64,000 nt of DNA from Pisaster brevispinus (taxonomy: Eukaryota > Echinodermata > Asteroidea > Forcipulatida > Asteriidae): NCBI GenBank assembly GCA_023634235.1, contig JAMKCF010000173.1:1-64000 (forward strand). Reading direction: 5' to 3'. Position numbers and translations under genes: made by a program. Positions 15,733 through 27,093 of this stretch are shown here, in pieces. The notes beneath the pieces are model-generated. The model saw only the letters and a list, made by a program, of their open reading frames with translations, made no database searches and was not told the DNA's origin. Position 1 is the first letter of the stretch; each line of letters opens with the position of its first letter.

Positions 15733-16485
15733 AACAACAACAACAACAACAACAGCAAAAACATCAATGACCCAAAGTGACAAACAAACGTCATGTTGTT
15801 GTTTTTTTTGGTGTGTGTGTGTTTGTTTGTGTATATATTTAGATTAAATTTGTTTCTCTTTGTTTAAATTGTGTAAATTAATGTTGTCGTGATGTTGAAG
15901 TAGAGTATGGCATCAAGACAACCAGCGGCCCCCCCCCCCAAAAAAAAGGAAAGGTAAAGTGCAACCTACCCAAAATGTATGTACGCCTTCAAGTTGGATG
16001 TGTTGACCCTCACTTAACTCGATGTCACAGTTGCATCCAGAAACTTATGAAAGCCGAGCGTGGCCTTTGAACTGCCTATAATCAGAGAAGGAAATACCAA
16101 AAAAGAACAGAAGTTTAAAATGAGCAATGCATGTGCCTATAAACGCCAAAAAATGATAAACTAGCTTATTAAAACATTGTTCAAGATGATTTGGACTCGA
16201 ATAATTAACTTCTTCTTTATATGAAATTATAAACTTTAAAAGCGGAAAGAAACGGCAGGAAGGACCTACTCATCATAAATTAAGGTTATATCTTAATAAA
16301 TTAAGGTTCTTGTAACACCATGAAATAATGTTCTTGTAATAAAATCATGTTATGTTATTTTATGTGATAAAAACTGTGGAGGGATGGCGGGGGAAGTCAA
16401 TACGACACGCATGTTTAAATCTCTCTTTGGGAAATGTGTTGGCTCTGAAAAGAGCCGTTTGGATTATGCATGACCTCGGGCCAGC

Positions 16486-16854
16486 TTATTTTGAAGTTGT
16501 GTACTTGGTGACCGCCTTGGTGCCCTCACTGACAGCGTGCTTGGCCAGCTCACCGGGGAGAAGGAGTCGAACTGCAGTCTGGACCTCTCGGCTGGTGATG
16601 GTTGATTTCTTGTTGTAGTGTGCCAATCGAGAAGACTCGGCGGCAATGCGCTCGAAGATATCGTTTACGAAGCTGTTCATGATGGACATCGCCTTGCTCG
16701 AAATTCCCGTGTCGGGATGGACCTGCTTCATGACCTTGTAGATGTAAATTCCGTAGCTCTCCTTGCGGCGACGTCGCCTCTTCTTGTCTGTCCGGAGTGG
16801 ACCCTTGGTGTTACCGGCTTTCTTCTGTCCCTTTCCACTTGCTTTAGGAGGCAT
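16486..16854 (-). CDS. H2B: Histone H2B, unit 4
   Basis: Protein identical to the other complete H2B copies. Stem-loop at 16441-16456. Confidence 0.99.
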   Translation of the reverse strand: MPPKASGKGQKKAGNTKGPLRTDKKRRRRRKESYGIYIYKVMKQVHPDTGISSKAMSIMNSFVNDIFERIAAESSRLAHYNKKSTITSREVQTAVRLLLPGELAKHAVSEGTKAVTKYTTSK

Positions 16855-17698
16855 GGTGACTAGAGTGTTTATTTGAAGCGTACTGAATTGATAGACAAAA
16901 TCAGACTGATGGCCCGTACAACGGAGAACGTTTAGCTTTATACTGCGCCTGGAGGATCCGGTGTCCAGTGGCCATTGTTACAATTCGCGCCTCACCCTGT
17001 GGGCAGTGAAGCGGTCTGGTGATTTTCTAATATTGTACAACCAGTATGGGGGGGGGGGTCCAAAACTTCCCCTTCCCGAAATGGGTGTTTGAATTGGGCA
17101 GGCAACCATTGAAAACAAACAGTTACTATTACTTTTAATATAAACGAAATAGAACCTCACTTTGGTCCAGTTCAAACCAACCAAATTACATTCATACTAA
17201 TTTTAGTGTACCGATTATTTCCCAAGAAGAAGAAATATGCACAAAACATAGAGCGCCAATCCCAAAGAAATGGGTGGATACAAAAATGTATCAATTTTTA
17301 ACAGACAATGAATGGAAGTGAATAAAATAATGGACGAGCGGGCGAGCTAGTGAGTGCGTGGGGTGATAGTCACCCACTGAAAAGAAAAGAAGAGAAGAAA
17401 AAAGAGGGAAAAAAACGATGTAATGTAACAGTTTACAGTTATAATCTGTGAATCTGCAATTATAGAGCAGGCTATTGAAGTCATGCCAGAAAGGGGCCAC
17501 ATTCAACATTGGAAACATGTTTTCTGTTATACTTGTTGAGGAAGCTAACTTATGTAATAAGGGGATCTAGTTAAAATCAATTTTTGTAAGTTTGAAGGAA
17601 ATAAAACGGAGAACGATAACACAGGGCATGATTACAAAATCTCTTTAAAGAAGTGGTGGCTCTGAAAAGAGCCGTTTTGTTTAGTAGAAACGAGTTTC

Positions 17699-18118
<420 letters not shown>

Positions 18119-18940
18119 TTACTGTTTTCAAAGTTGTGGTCCAAGTCGCCAGCATAGCAGCTCCTCTTAAAGGATTGGGATGCCCGTTGAAGGATCGCCC
18201 CTGACAAAGGCGGGGACGCAATTGGATTTGCTCATGGCCATTCAGGGCAAATCCCGCCAGAACCGCTTGAGTGGTCATCATCGGGGCCAAAGCTGACACA
18301 ATGGAGGTAGCTGCTTAAGCATAGGAAAAACTAAGTAATCGTAGAAAATAATTATGCTTAACGGAATACGGTTGGCAGCTCATTATTGTCTGAGAAGTAA
18401 TTTGTTGAAGACGAAAAGAAAAGAGGGGAGGGAAAAATACAACAAAAACAAAACAAACACAAATTAAAATCCCAAGAAAGGACTTGTAAACAGATTTCAA
18501 CCCTCAACAAACAACTTCATTGAATAATACCCCAAACATTACGTGGGGGACCAACAAACAACTTATAAAAACAGTATCAATAGAATTCCACCTCCATTTT
18601 GGAAAAGGGAAAAGACTCCCCCACGGACGGTTGAGTTTCCTTTGCCATAACAAGAAACAGTTTCGGGAGTATCGCCATGACGTCTAACATTAAGAATGGT
18701 GGGTGTCGGTGGTTTTAAGTTTGTTTAAACGATGTTACTTATGGACAGTGAGTGCCCCAATAGTGTTTTAGACTTTATGTACTTTGTATTTAAACGTAAT
18801 TTAAACAGAAATATAGGACAACAAAAGGAAGATAGGAGTGTAGGAAACGAATAGACAAGTTGTTTATCTCTTTTTTGAACTTGTGGTGGCTCTGAAAAGA
18901 GCCGTTGTTTTCAATGTGGGATTCTTAGCAGGGTTACTGC

Positions 18941-19342
<402 letters not shown>

Positions 19343-19481
19343 TTAGGCAAGCGTTGCGGACGTGGGCGTCGAAACCATCCATGATTTGTTGACAAACAAA
19401 ACAAACTCAAGACAATCTCAGCAAAACAAAAGTTGAAAATCAAACCTGACTTTTTTTTTATTGATTTCCCCAAGAGGGGAG

Positions 19482-19635
19482 TGTGGGCCGATCCCGGCAG
19501 TAGTGCAAAACCGGGCCAACCCGTGGCCAGGACGGGGCAAGCCCCTCTTCCATGGCCGATCATCCAAAAATCAGATTAATATACTTGCTGCTCGATGAGC
19601 AGCATTTCAGATATTATTCTGAAAAGAACAGATAC
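19482..19635 (-). pseudogene. U2: U2 snRNA, unit 4, 3' fragment (nt 36 to end)
   Basis: Matches intact U2 from G36 (GTATCTGTTC) to the 3' end. Cut at 19635/19636 by the non-LTR element. It lacks the U2 5' end and promoter, so it cannot make U2. It forms the 3' flank of the insertion. Confidence 0.95.
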
Positions 19636-20056
19636 GGTTTCAAAAATGGTTTATTTTTTCCAATAACCCATTAACATACAGTTTATGCAATATATACAAT
19701 TAAAAAATAAACTTTAATAAACGATAACCCATCAGATGGGACTAACGTTGAACATATGACTGTTTATACGCTGATGAAAAACGTTATCAAAACGTCGGTC
19801 TGCAACACTAGTGAGCACTGGGAAACTGATTTAAACAGCAAATATTTTTTTTTTCAAACGGAGAAACAATACTGTAATGTATCGAAACACCCGTTACCAA
19901 TTACTTAATCTGCCACCAGGAAAGGTGCAGTCACTACTGGAAAAAACACTTCTAAATTGAACGGAAAAACCTTCAAAGGGATTGTCAAGGAATCAAAATA
20001 ATCCTAACTTCACAAAGAAAATAGGCTGACAATATGGAAAGTGTTGGTCTGAGAAA
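19636..20056 (-). other. 3' UTR of the U2-inserted retrotransposon
   Basis: About 420 nt between the ORF2 stop and the 3' junction, A/T-rich, ending (minus strand) in AACCATTTTTGAAACC directly joined to U2 G36. This end is presumably what the reverse transcriptase recognises during target-primed reverse transcription. I see no gene in it. Confidence 0.75.
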
Positions 20057-23000
20057 TCAGGTCGGGTCCCCGACCTGGACACCAAGGCTTTTCCTGAGCT
20101 GGCCCAGGATAGCAGTTGGTGTGGCCAGCTTGTTTTCGTATTTTGTTTTGTTTCGGGCTAGCCACACCACCATCCTGAACCTGCTCAGGGCTCGCACCAT
20201 TTCGAGTTCGATTTTCTTTGATTTTGGTGGTTCGAAAAGGGAGTAAACCAAGGTGTCCACGTCGGGGGAATTCGGTTTGTTGTTAAGTTTACCCAGGTAA
20301 TCGCTGAGCCATTTGCCCGCCGGCTTCACCACACTGCACTCGGTGAATAGATGTTGTACTGTCTCTATCCGAGTGCAGTGGGGACACCGCCCAGTGTCTC
20401 TGCTTTGTTTACGGAGGCGGTGGCCGGTGGGCAGCACGCCGTGCACTGCTTTGAAATTGAGCATGATCTGTTCGTTTGTTAAATGCTTGCACAGCGTGCG
20501 TGGCCAAATGGTGGCCCAGCTTTTACCTGGGTTGTCCCTTTGTATTTTGGGGGTGGTCTCTCGGGACTCGAGTATTGTGGGCAAAGTTGTTTTTAATTTC
20601 AACTTTGCCCAATCGGCAACATGATCTCCGTGTTTCCTGAAATGTTTCATTACTTCATTATAAAAGTGTGGTCTTTGGAAACTATTTGGTGCGTTTCTCC
20701 TTGGCAGCGCTGGCGCTACTGATCGTACTGAGTGACCGCACCAGTACACTGCCAAGGAGATCCACTTTGCTTCTTTGTCGGAGATCATGTCACCGATGTG
20801 TAGACAATGTATGGCCGCCATCTTGCTTTCCATGTGGAGTATACCTAGGCCCCCCTTGGACGGGGGGAGGAACATGGTGTCCCGGCTGACATATTCTGTT
20901 TTGTGCCCCCACACGAATTTGAAAATGTGGCTATTGATTTTAGCGATGTGTTCTTTTCGGGGGGGCACAATTTCAGCAGCGTACCATATTTTTGATAGTA
21001 GGTATTGGTTGGCCACGGTTACCCTCCCTTTCATTGTTAATTTTGTTTTATTCCATTCTTTGATTGCTGTTTTTATTTTTTCGATGATTTCTTTCCAAAT
21101 TTTTCCGGGAAGGTCCCCGTAGCCAAAGTAAATACCTACTATCTTGACGCTATGCGTCCAGTCTATGTCAACCGGGCCGCTGGTTTTACCTTTCCATTTC
21201 CCTAGGTATACCCCATGGGATTTCTGTCGATTTAATTTTGACCCCGACGCACGTTCGTACCTCTGGATCAACTGAAAACTCTTTTCTATTGACTTATCGT
21301 CTGACAGGATCAGTGTGGTGTCGTCTGCGTACATTGAGATTTTCGCCTCGGCCCCACCAGGCAATTTAATCCCTTTTATGCTCGTGTCTGAACGTATCGC
21401 ACACCCGAGGGGCTCGAGGGCGATGATGTACAGTAAGGCGGACAGGGGGCATCCCTGTCTAACCCCTCGGCCTAGCGAGAACGTGTCAGACACGAGCCCA
21501 TTACATTTCACTGAACTGGTGATCTCTGTGTATATGATTTTAACCCATTTCTGGAAGTTTGGGCCGAAGCCGAACTTCCCAAGTACGCAACGAAGATATT
21601 CCCAACTGACCCTGTCAAAGGCTTTCTGTTGATCCAGCGATACAAAAACCGCGCCTAGGTCTTTTTGGTCAACGAAACTCTGAACATTTCTAAGTAAGTG
21701 GGCATTGTCCGATATGGATCGTCCCGCCACCGAGCAAGTCTGATCCAGATGGATGATATTGGGAAGGACTTTCCTTACTCGGTTGGCGAGAACTTTGGTC
21801 AGAATCTTGTAATCGACATTCAACAGTGATATGGGCCTCCAGTTTGTGAGCTCATCACGCTGACCACGGTTTTTGTAGATCAGCGTGATGAGCCCCTGCC
21901 TTTGGCTTTCTGTTAATTTCTCTCTATTAAAAACTTCGTTTAGCATATCGCAAATGTCTTGACCCATATCACTGAAGAATGCCTTATAGAACTCGGCGGA
22001 CAAGCCATCCGAACCGGGTGACTTGCCCGCCTCCATACCGAACAATGCCCGTCTGACCTCGTCTAAAGTCACCGGACCCTCGAGCAGTGAGACGTCCCCG
22101 GGGTCCAGTGACTTATCCACGGTATCCAGGAGGAGGTCGGTCTCGGTCTGGTCGACCGGAACGGCCGTGTACAGGTCCCCATAGAATCGCCGGCATTCAC
22201 CGGCCATTTCAATGGGGTCCGTTATATCACGGCCGTCCTTACCCCGGAGACTTGGCATGTGTTTCTCTTCGTGTGTATTTGATTCCCGGGGTGGGTTACT
22301 CTGAAATTCCCCGGGAATCTTAAATTTGTCACTTTTGAAGGTTCTTTTTTCGTTGTTAATCTTTTCGATTTCTTTCAGTTTGTTTTCTTTTTCGTTTAGT
22401 TCATTAACACATGCCTTGTCCCCGGAGTTTACCTCCCTCTGGAGAGCGTTGATTTCGGTCAGTAATTTCTTATGTTCAGAGTTTCGCCGCCGGTTTAAAT
22501 CGACAGAGAAGCGGATTGTTGCCCTCTTAAGGTCGGATTTTCCCCGTTCCCACCAGTCAATGGTACTCTCGCCTGGGCGTTTGGGGTTGTTTTTCCACCG
22601 GTTTTTGATTAGGTTGACGAAAAGTTCATTCGTGATTAGGCTATTGTTGATTTGCCATTGGCCTTTTTGGATGATTTTTTCGGGGAATTGCACTTTGGAG
22701 AGTACCATATCATGGTCGGACCAGGGGAAAGCAACAATCTCTGTTTTTGCCCCCACCGATAAATCCCGAGACATGTATATTTTGTCTATTCTTGTGCCTT
22801 TTGTGTGCGATTTGTCATGCCATGTGTATGTACGCTGACGTGGGTGATCCTCACGCCAGCTATCTACTAGGTTGTGGTGTTTGCTAATGACTTGAATTTC
22901 TTTGTCCCCCCGTGTGCTTTGTGTAGAATGCCCCATTGAATCTAAGTCTAAATCTGTGATACAATTGAAATCCCCTCCCAGTAGCTTTCTCCGCGGACCC

Positions 23001-23497
23001 TGACAATGGCGCTGTAACTGATCGCTGATCAGTAGCTGCCTTTGGCCAGGGTCGTTGGGTGCGTACATGTTGGTAATGCGAATTTTGGCTGTGGTGTTTT
23101 GAATGCGTGCAGTGATTGAAATAATTCTGCCGTTGTTGTCTCGCAATTCATCAGTGAGGTCCCATTTTTTACGATTGGAAAACAAAATGGCGACCCCTCG
23201 ACTTGTATTAGTCCCGAAAGACCAATATCCCCTGCCGTCAAATTCTCTGGCCCACGCCCTGGCCTCCATGAAGCCAGCAGCGTGGGTTTCCTGCAACAGT
23301 AAGACATCGATACTCTGACTGTTACAGGAATTGAAAATCTGACGGCGTTTCACCTGATTTCTCAAACCGTTAACATTTAAAGTACATATATTTACACTAC
23401 ACATTAGAATAGATAATGGAATAAACAATGTAGTAATGCACATTAGTTTCAGCTTATGGCTGTGTATACTGTTCAGTTCGTTTGGTTTAGTTACCAT
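20057..23497 (-). CDS. Retrotransposon ORF2: APE endonuclease + reverse transcriptase
   Basis: 1146 residues from the ATG at 23495-23497, which lies 10 nt after the ORF1 stop. The open frame extends in phase to 23716 (1219 aa), but that part overlaps ORF1 and is basic low-complexity, so the later Met is preferred. Domains (numbered from this Met): APE-type endonuclease at about 35-265 with TLNVNGL, LLQETH, GGDFNC and SDHD; reverse transcriptase at about 485-800 with GSDGL, NWRPISLLNVDYKILTK, motif A SLDQQKAFDRVSW (Asp ~622), GVRQGCPLSALLY and the catalytic YADD (~723-726); a C-terminal zinc knuckle CPHC-x7-H-x4-C near 1038. The endonuclease would nick U2 and the RT copy element RNA onto the nick. 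All core catalytic motifs are present and no stop interrupts the frame, so it may be active. Confidence 0.96.
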   Translation of the reverse strand: MVTKPNELNSIHSHKLKLMCITTLFIPLSILMCSVNICTLNVNGLRNQVKRRQIFNSCNSQSIDVLLLQETHAAGFMEARAWAREFDGRGYWSFGTNTSRGVAILFSNRKKWDLTDELRDNNGRIISITARIQNTTAKIRITNMYAPNDPGQRQLLISDQLQRHCQGPRRKLLGGDFNCITDLDLDSMGHSTQSTRGDKEIQVISKHHNLVDSWREDHPRQRTYTWHDKSHTKGTRIDKIYMSRDLSVGAKTEIVAFPWSDHDMVLSKVQFPEKIIQKGQWQINNSLITNELFVNLIKNRWKNNPKRPGESTIDWWERGKSDLKRATIRFSVDLNRRRNSEHKKLLTEINALQREVNSGDKACVNELNEKENKLKEIEKINNEKRTFKSDKFKIPGEFQSNPPRESNTHEEKHMPSLRGKDGRDITDPIEMAGECRRFYGDLYTAVPVDQTETDLLLDTVDKSLDPGDVSLLEGPVTLDEVRRALFGMEAGKSPGSDGLSAEFYKAFFSDMGQDICDMLNEVFNREKLTESQRQGLITLIYKNRGQRDELTNWRPISLLNVDYKILTKVLANRVRKVLPNIIHLDQTCSVAGRSISDNAHLLRNVQSFVDQKDLGAVFVSLDQQKAFDRVSWEYLRCVLGKFGFGPNFQKWVKIIYTEITSSVKCNGLVSDTFSLGRGVRQGCPLSALLYIIALEPLGCAIRSDTSIKGIKLPGGAEAKISMYADDTTLILSDDKSIEKSFQLIQRYERASGSKLNRQKSHGVYLGKWKGKTSGPVDIDWTHSVKIVGIYFGYGDLPGKIWKEIIEKIKTAIKEWNKTKLTMKGRVTVANQYLLSKIWYAAEIVPPRKEHIAKINSHIFKFVWGHKTEYVSRDTMFLPPSKGGLGILHMESKMAAIHCLHIGDMISDKEAKWISLAVYWCGHSVRSVAPALPRRNAPNSFQRPHFYNEVMKHFRKHGDHVADWAKLKLKTTLPTILESRETTPKIQRDNPGKSWATIWPRTLCKHLTNEQIMLNFKAVHGVLPTGHRLRKQSRDTGRCPHCTRIETVQHLFTECSVVKPAGKWLSDYLGKLNNKPNSPDVDTLVYSLFEPPKSKKIELEMVRALSRFRMVVWLARNKTKYENKLATPTAILGQLRKSLGVQVGDPT

Positions 23498-23507
23498 TGA
23501 GTTCAGT

Positions 23508-24608
23508 TTAGTTGGGTGTCGGTTTCTGCTTGGTTCTCTTTCCTTTCTTTTTCTTTCTCTCTGTCTTGGATAGTGTCCAGTTGGGTTCCGATTCGTCCGA
23601 TGGGGAGAGTCCTCTTTTGGCTGAGGCCGTGGAAATGTTAGAGATTGTGGAGTCTCCGGAGTCGCTGCCGGCCGTAGATACTGTTGTTTCGGTTGGTTGG
23701 TTTGGGTCGCAGGCATCGGCCCAGTTCTTTGTTCTTTCCCGTGAAGATTGTTTTAGGTCGGGTTGTCTTGGTAGGGAGTCGTCGTTGCTGTCGGATGTCT
23801 GGGTCGTTGAGCTTGTTTCCATGTTGTCGGTGGTTGAGTCAGAGAGCTGGGGTAGCTTCGGGTGTGGAGCGGTGTTGGCCTGTGGTGTCGTCTTGGATGT
23901 TGAAGGTTTGTCTTCTGGTGGTGGTGGGTGGGTCATGGTTGCCCGTCTTGCCATGTTTTTGTGGTTGCTGGGGCAATCCCTGAAGAGGTGTTCCTGTGAA
24001 CGGCAAATTGTACAGAGGGGTGGCAGGCGGCAGTGTCTCCCGTTATGCCCCCGTTCTTTACAGTTAAAACATAACTCGTTGGGGCAGGCATTTCCCATGT
24101 GGCCTTCGGCGCCGCATATTCGGCAGGTTGGTACTTGGCCAGCGTATTTGACATGGAGTTTGAAGGCTCCGACAGTGATGAACGATGGAATGGGTTCACG
24201 GAGTACCATTTGGAAGTGTCGTATTCCATTTTCCCATTCTTGGTGAGACTGCCAGTAGCCACGGCGTTGTTCTTTGATTGTGCCAAATTGCGACAGTTTG
24301 GTTGAAACTGGCTGGTCACCGAGTTCTTGGGGGGCGTTGAAGACGTTGACGTATGTGATTTTCTGCTGGACTGGTGTGATTTCGGTCGGCTTTTGATCAA
24401 TCTGCAATCTGGCATTTCTCATCTTGGCGGCGGCTGCACTCGTCTTCATGGTGATGCACCACTGTGTGTCCCGGACGTGCTGGAGACATTGTACGTCATC
24501 TTTGTTGAGGAAGCTATCAAGTTCCGTGAAGATTCCGTTGGGTGTTGTTTTGGCGGTGAGCGATATGGTAAAGCTGTATGGTCGGTCTAAACCTCTAGAG
24601 GCCGCCAT
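23508..24608 (-). CDS. Retrotransposon ORF1: CCHC zinc-knuckle RNA-binding protein
   Basis: 366 residues. The N-terminal 160 residues resemble the RNA-binding region of Tx1-type ORF1 proteins. Three CCHC knuckles (C-x2-C-x4-H-x4-C) lie at about residues 162-175, 180-193 and 199-212. The C-terminal part is Pro/Ser/Thr-rich and ends in a Lys-rich segment. Such proteins coat element RNA in the cytoplasm and help integration. It begins about 80 nt from the element 5' end, so the leader is very short. The ORF2 start follows its stop by 10 nt, which suggests termination-reinitiation. The frame is complete and undamaged. Confidence 0.95.
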   Translation of the reverse strand: MAASRGLDRPYSFTISLTAKTTPNGIFTELDSFLNKDDVQCLQHVRDTQWCITMKTSAAAAKMRNARLQIDQKPTEITPVQQKITYVNVFNAPQELGDQPVSTKLSQFGTIKEQRRGYWQSHQEWENGIRHFQMVLREPIPSFITVGAFKLHVKYAGQVPTCRICGAEGHMGNACPNELCFNCKERGHNGRHCRLPPLCTICRSQEHLFRDCPSNHKNMARRATMTHPPPPEDKPSTSKTTPQANTAPHPKLPQLSDSTTDNMETSSTTQTSDSNDDSLPRQPDLKQSSRERTKNWADACDPNQPTETTVSTAGSDSGDSTISNISTASAKRGLSPSDESEPNWTLSKTERKKKKGKRTKQKPTPN

Positions 24609-24674
24609 GTTGATGTATTACTCAATTCAGGTAAGTAGATAAATTTTCTCGAAACTTTTATCGAAAAAGTACGG

Positions 24675-24700
24675 GGCTAAGATCACGTATGATCTTAGCC
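24675..24700 (-). repeat. Perfect 11-bp inverted repeat at the element 5' junction
   Basis: GGCTAAGATCA at 24675-24685 and its complement at 24690-24700 are separated by 4 nt. In the transcript (minus strand) the first arm is U2 nt 20-30... followed by loop UACG and then element sequence TGATCTTAGCC. The right arm on the plus strand is native U2; the left arm is not present in any intact unit. Confidence 0.95.
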
Positions 24701-24718
24701 AAAAGGACGAGAAGCGAT
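24689..24718 (-). pseudogene. U2: U2 snRNA, unit 4, 5' fragment (nt 1-30)
   Basis: Carries the U2 5' end and keeps the whole upstream promoter region, so it would transcribe into the element. It has one substitution against intact copies (G12 to T on the RNA strand; plus 'ggacga' in place of 'ggccga'). Confidence 0.93.
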
Positions 24719-25602
24719 ACTCACAAAGTTTTCCCAAGAATAATGCAGCCTCCGCAATGACACGAGTCACACGAGATGCCATGGTGCCACAAGAGGGCGC
24801 TGTTACTTTTTGCCAACTCGCCACACACGGGAAACATTGGGGGTGCAAAATATACCGCAACTCTGATTGTACACAAAGCAAGCGCTTGCACGAAAACTGC
24901 AATACAACCAAGTGTTAACGCATGCTATACGCAAGTACATGTGAATTCTGAGTTTATGTTGACGTTGTACAGTGTTGCCTGGGTGGGAAGTGTTTGTCGC
25001 GCGTGTCTATTTTTGTTTCCGCGCGCGTTAAGACAATGGACATTGCAAACACGCAAAACACAACACAGTACTCGCTGTGGGATGCTCATTACGCATAAAA
25101 ATTGTACATAGAAACAACATGTGTGTGATGTACTGTGTGTACACACACACACGCTACGGGCGGTTTGCGGAATTAGAGAAGGGGGAAAATACTGAATAAA
25201 ACAAAACAGCGGGGTTTAGGAAAGAAAGGCGGAAATACAAAGATTAATGGATCGAGACATATAAAGAGGATAGAGCCTCTCTCCAGATTATATTTTTCAC
25301 CTTGTTGTTGCATGGGGTTGGGTGTGCTAAGCAATTTCGTTCGTTAATATTTCGCAGACGTTGTTTTCACCTTGGTTTTTTGGTGTTTTTTAACGAGTAG
25401 CAACAAAATTTAATGTTTTTCTGTTCTCTGTAGGACTTTTTTTAATGAAGTGATAAACCCGCTTGTTTATGTTTTAAAAAGAAAAGCTGGATGGAAAAGA
25501 AAGTCATGTGAAGAAACCAAAGAAAGGAATCATAAGGAATCATAAGGAATCATTTCTAATTTAACTTCGGGGCCTTACAAATGCAATCAAGTTTAGAATC
25601 TC
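24719..25602. other. U2-H2A spacer, unit 4 (first right-subarray spacer)
   Basis: Same layout as the unit 1 spacer, with the CTCF-like motif at 24787-24801. It is the first stretch with right-subarray markers: 'acatataaag' at about 25257 and the expanded 'cataaggaat' repeat at about 25530-25552. Confidence 0.8.
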
Positions 25603-25666
25603 TCTTTGGATTAATGTGGTGGCTCCGTAAGAGCCGTTTGGTTTAGTAGTCCAGCAAGATATGAAT

Positions 25667-26050
<384 letters not shown>

Positions 26051-27093
26051 TTATTACTTACTTAGCAAGAAACTGAAAGACACGCTTAGCGTTGTAGTTC
26101 TTGGGAATGACACCGTGGACTGTCAGGAGGGTACTTATGGCGTTCTGGGGGATCCTGAATGCACCAATCAGGTTTCTCCTCGCATGGACGCGCCCGGGGG
26201 TCCGGGGTCAGCGGAGCATTCTCCTCGGCGGGGCCGACCAGCGGCAGCACGCTGGTCGATTGAGGGATAATTACTGTGGTTCCCACCCACGGAAAAGAAG
26301 GAGAAGGACGACGACGACGACGACGACGACGACGACAACAACAACAACAACAACAGCAAAAACATCAATGACCCAAAGTGACAAACAAACGTCATGTTGT
26401 TGTTTTTTTGGTGTGTGTTTGTTTGTGTATATATTTAGATTAAATTTGTTTCTCTTTGTTTAAATTGTGTAAATTAATGTTGTCGTGATGTTGAAGTGGA
26501 GTATTGCATCAAGACAACCAGCGGCCCCCCCCCCCCAAAAAAAAGGAAAGGTAAAGTGCAACCTACCCAAAATGTATGTACGCCTTCAAGTTGGATGTGT
26601 TGACCCTCACTTAACTCGATGTCACAGTTGCATCCAGAAACTTATGAAAGCCGAGCGTGGCCTTTGAACTGCCTATAATCAGAGAAGGAAATACCAAAAA
26701 AGAACAGAAGTTTAAAATGAGCAATGCATGTGCCTATAAACGCCAAAAAATGATAAACTAGCTTATTAAAACATTGTTCAAGATGATTTGGACTCGAATA
26801 ATTAACTTCTTCTTTATATGAAATTATAAACTTTAAAAGCGGAAAGAAACGGCAGGAAGGACCTACTCATCATAAATTAAGGTTATATCTTAATAAATTA
26901 AGGTTCTTGTAACACCATAAAATAATGTTCTTGTAATAAAATCATGTTATGTTATTTTATGTGATAAAAACTGTGGAGGGATGGTGGGGGGATGGCGGAG
27001 GAAGTCAATACGACACGCATGTTTAAATCTCTCTTTGGGAAATGTGTTGGCTCTGAAAAGAGCCGTTTGGATTATGCATGACCTCGGGCCAGC

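Larger units (their letters stand above)
19636..24688 (-). mobile_element. Full-length U2-inserted non-LTR retrotransposon (Tx1/Keno-like)
   Basis: A 5053-bp insertion in the sense direction of U2, with about 80 nt of leader, ORF1 with three CCHC knuckles, ORF2 with APE endonuclease and reverse transcriptase, and a roughly 420-nt 3' UTR. Both frames are open. There is no long terminal repeat and no long poly-A tail. The U2 flanks are nt 1-30 upstream and nt 36 onward downstream, so five target bases (GTGTA) are missing and no target-site duplication is seen. Architecture and motifs fit the Tx1 group of L1-like elements, whose Keno family targets U2 genes. Family assignment is from motifs and target, not from a tree. 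Confidence 0.93.

Noticed and set aside
23512..24246. 244-aa plus-strand ORF antisense to retrotransposon ORF1
   Set aside because: Opposite strand to a clearly supported CCHC protein and without recognisable motifs.
24622..24645. Sequence like a 5' splice site (caggtaagta) on the plus strand in the retrotransposon leader
   Set aside because: It is on the opposite strand to the element and host genes and has no partner; a chance match.
19630..24695. Target-site duplication around the autonomous element
   Set aside because: None found: five U2 bases are missing instead, which fits a small target deletion.
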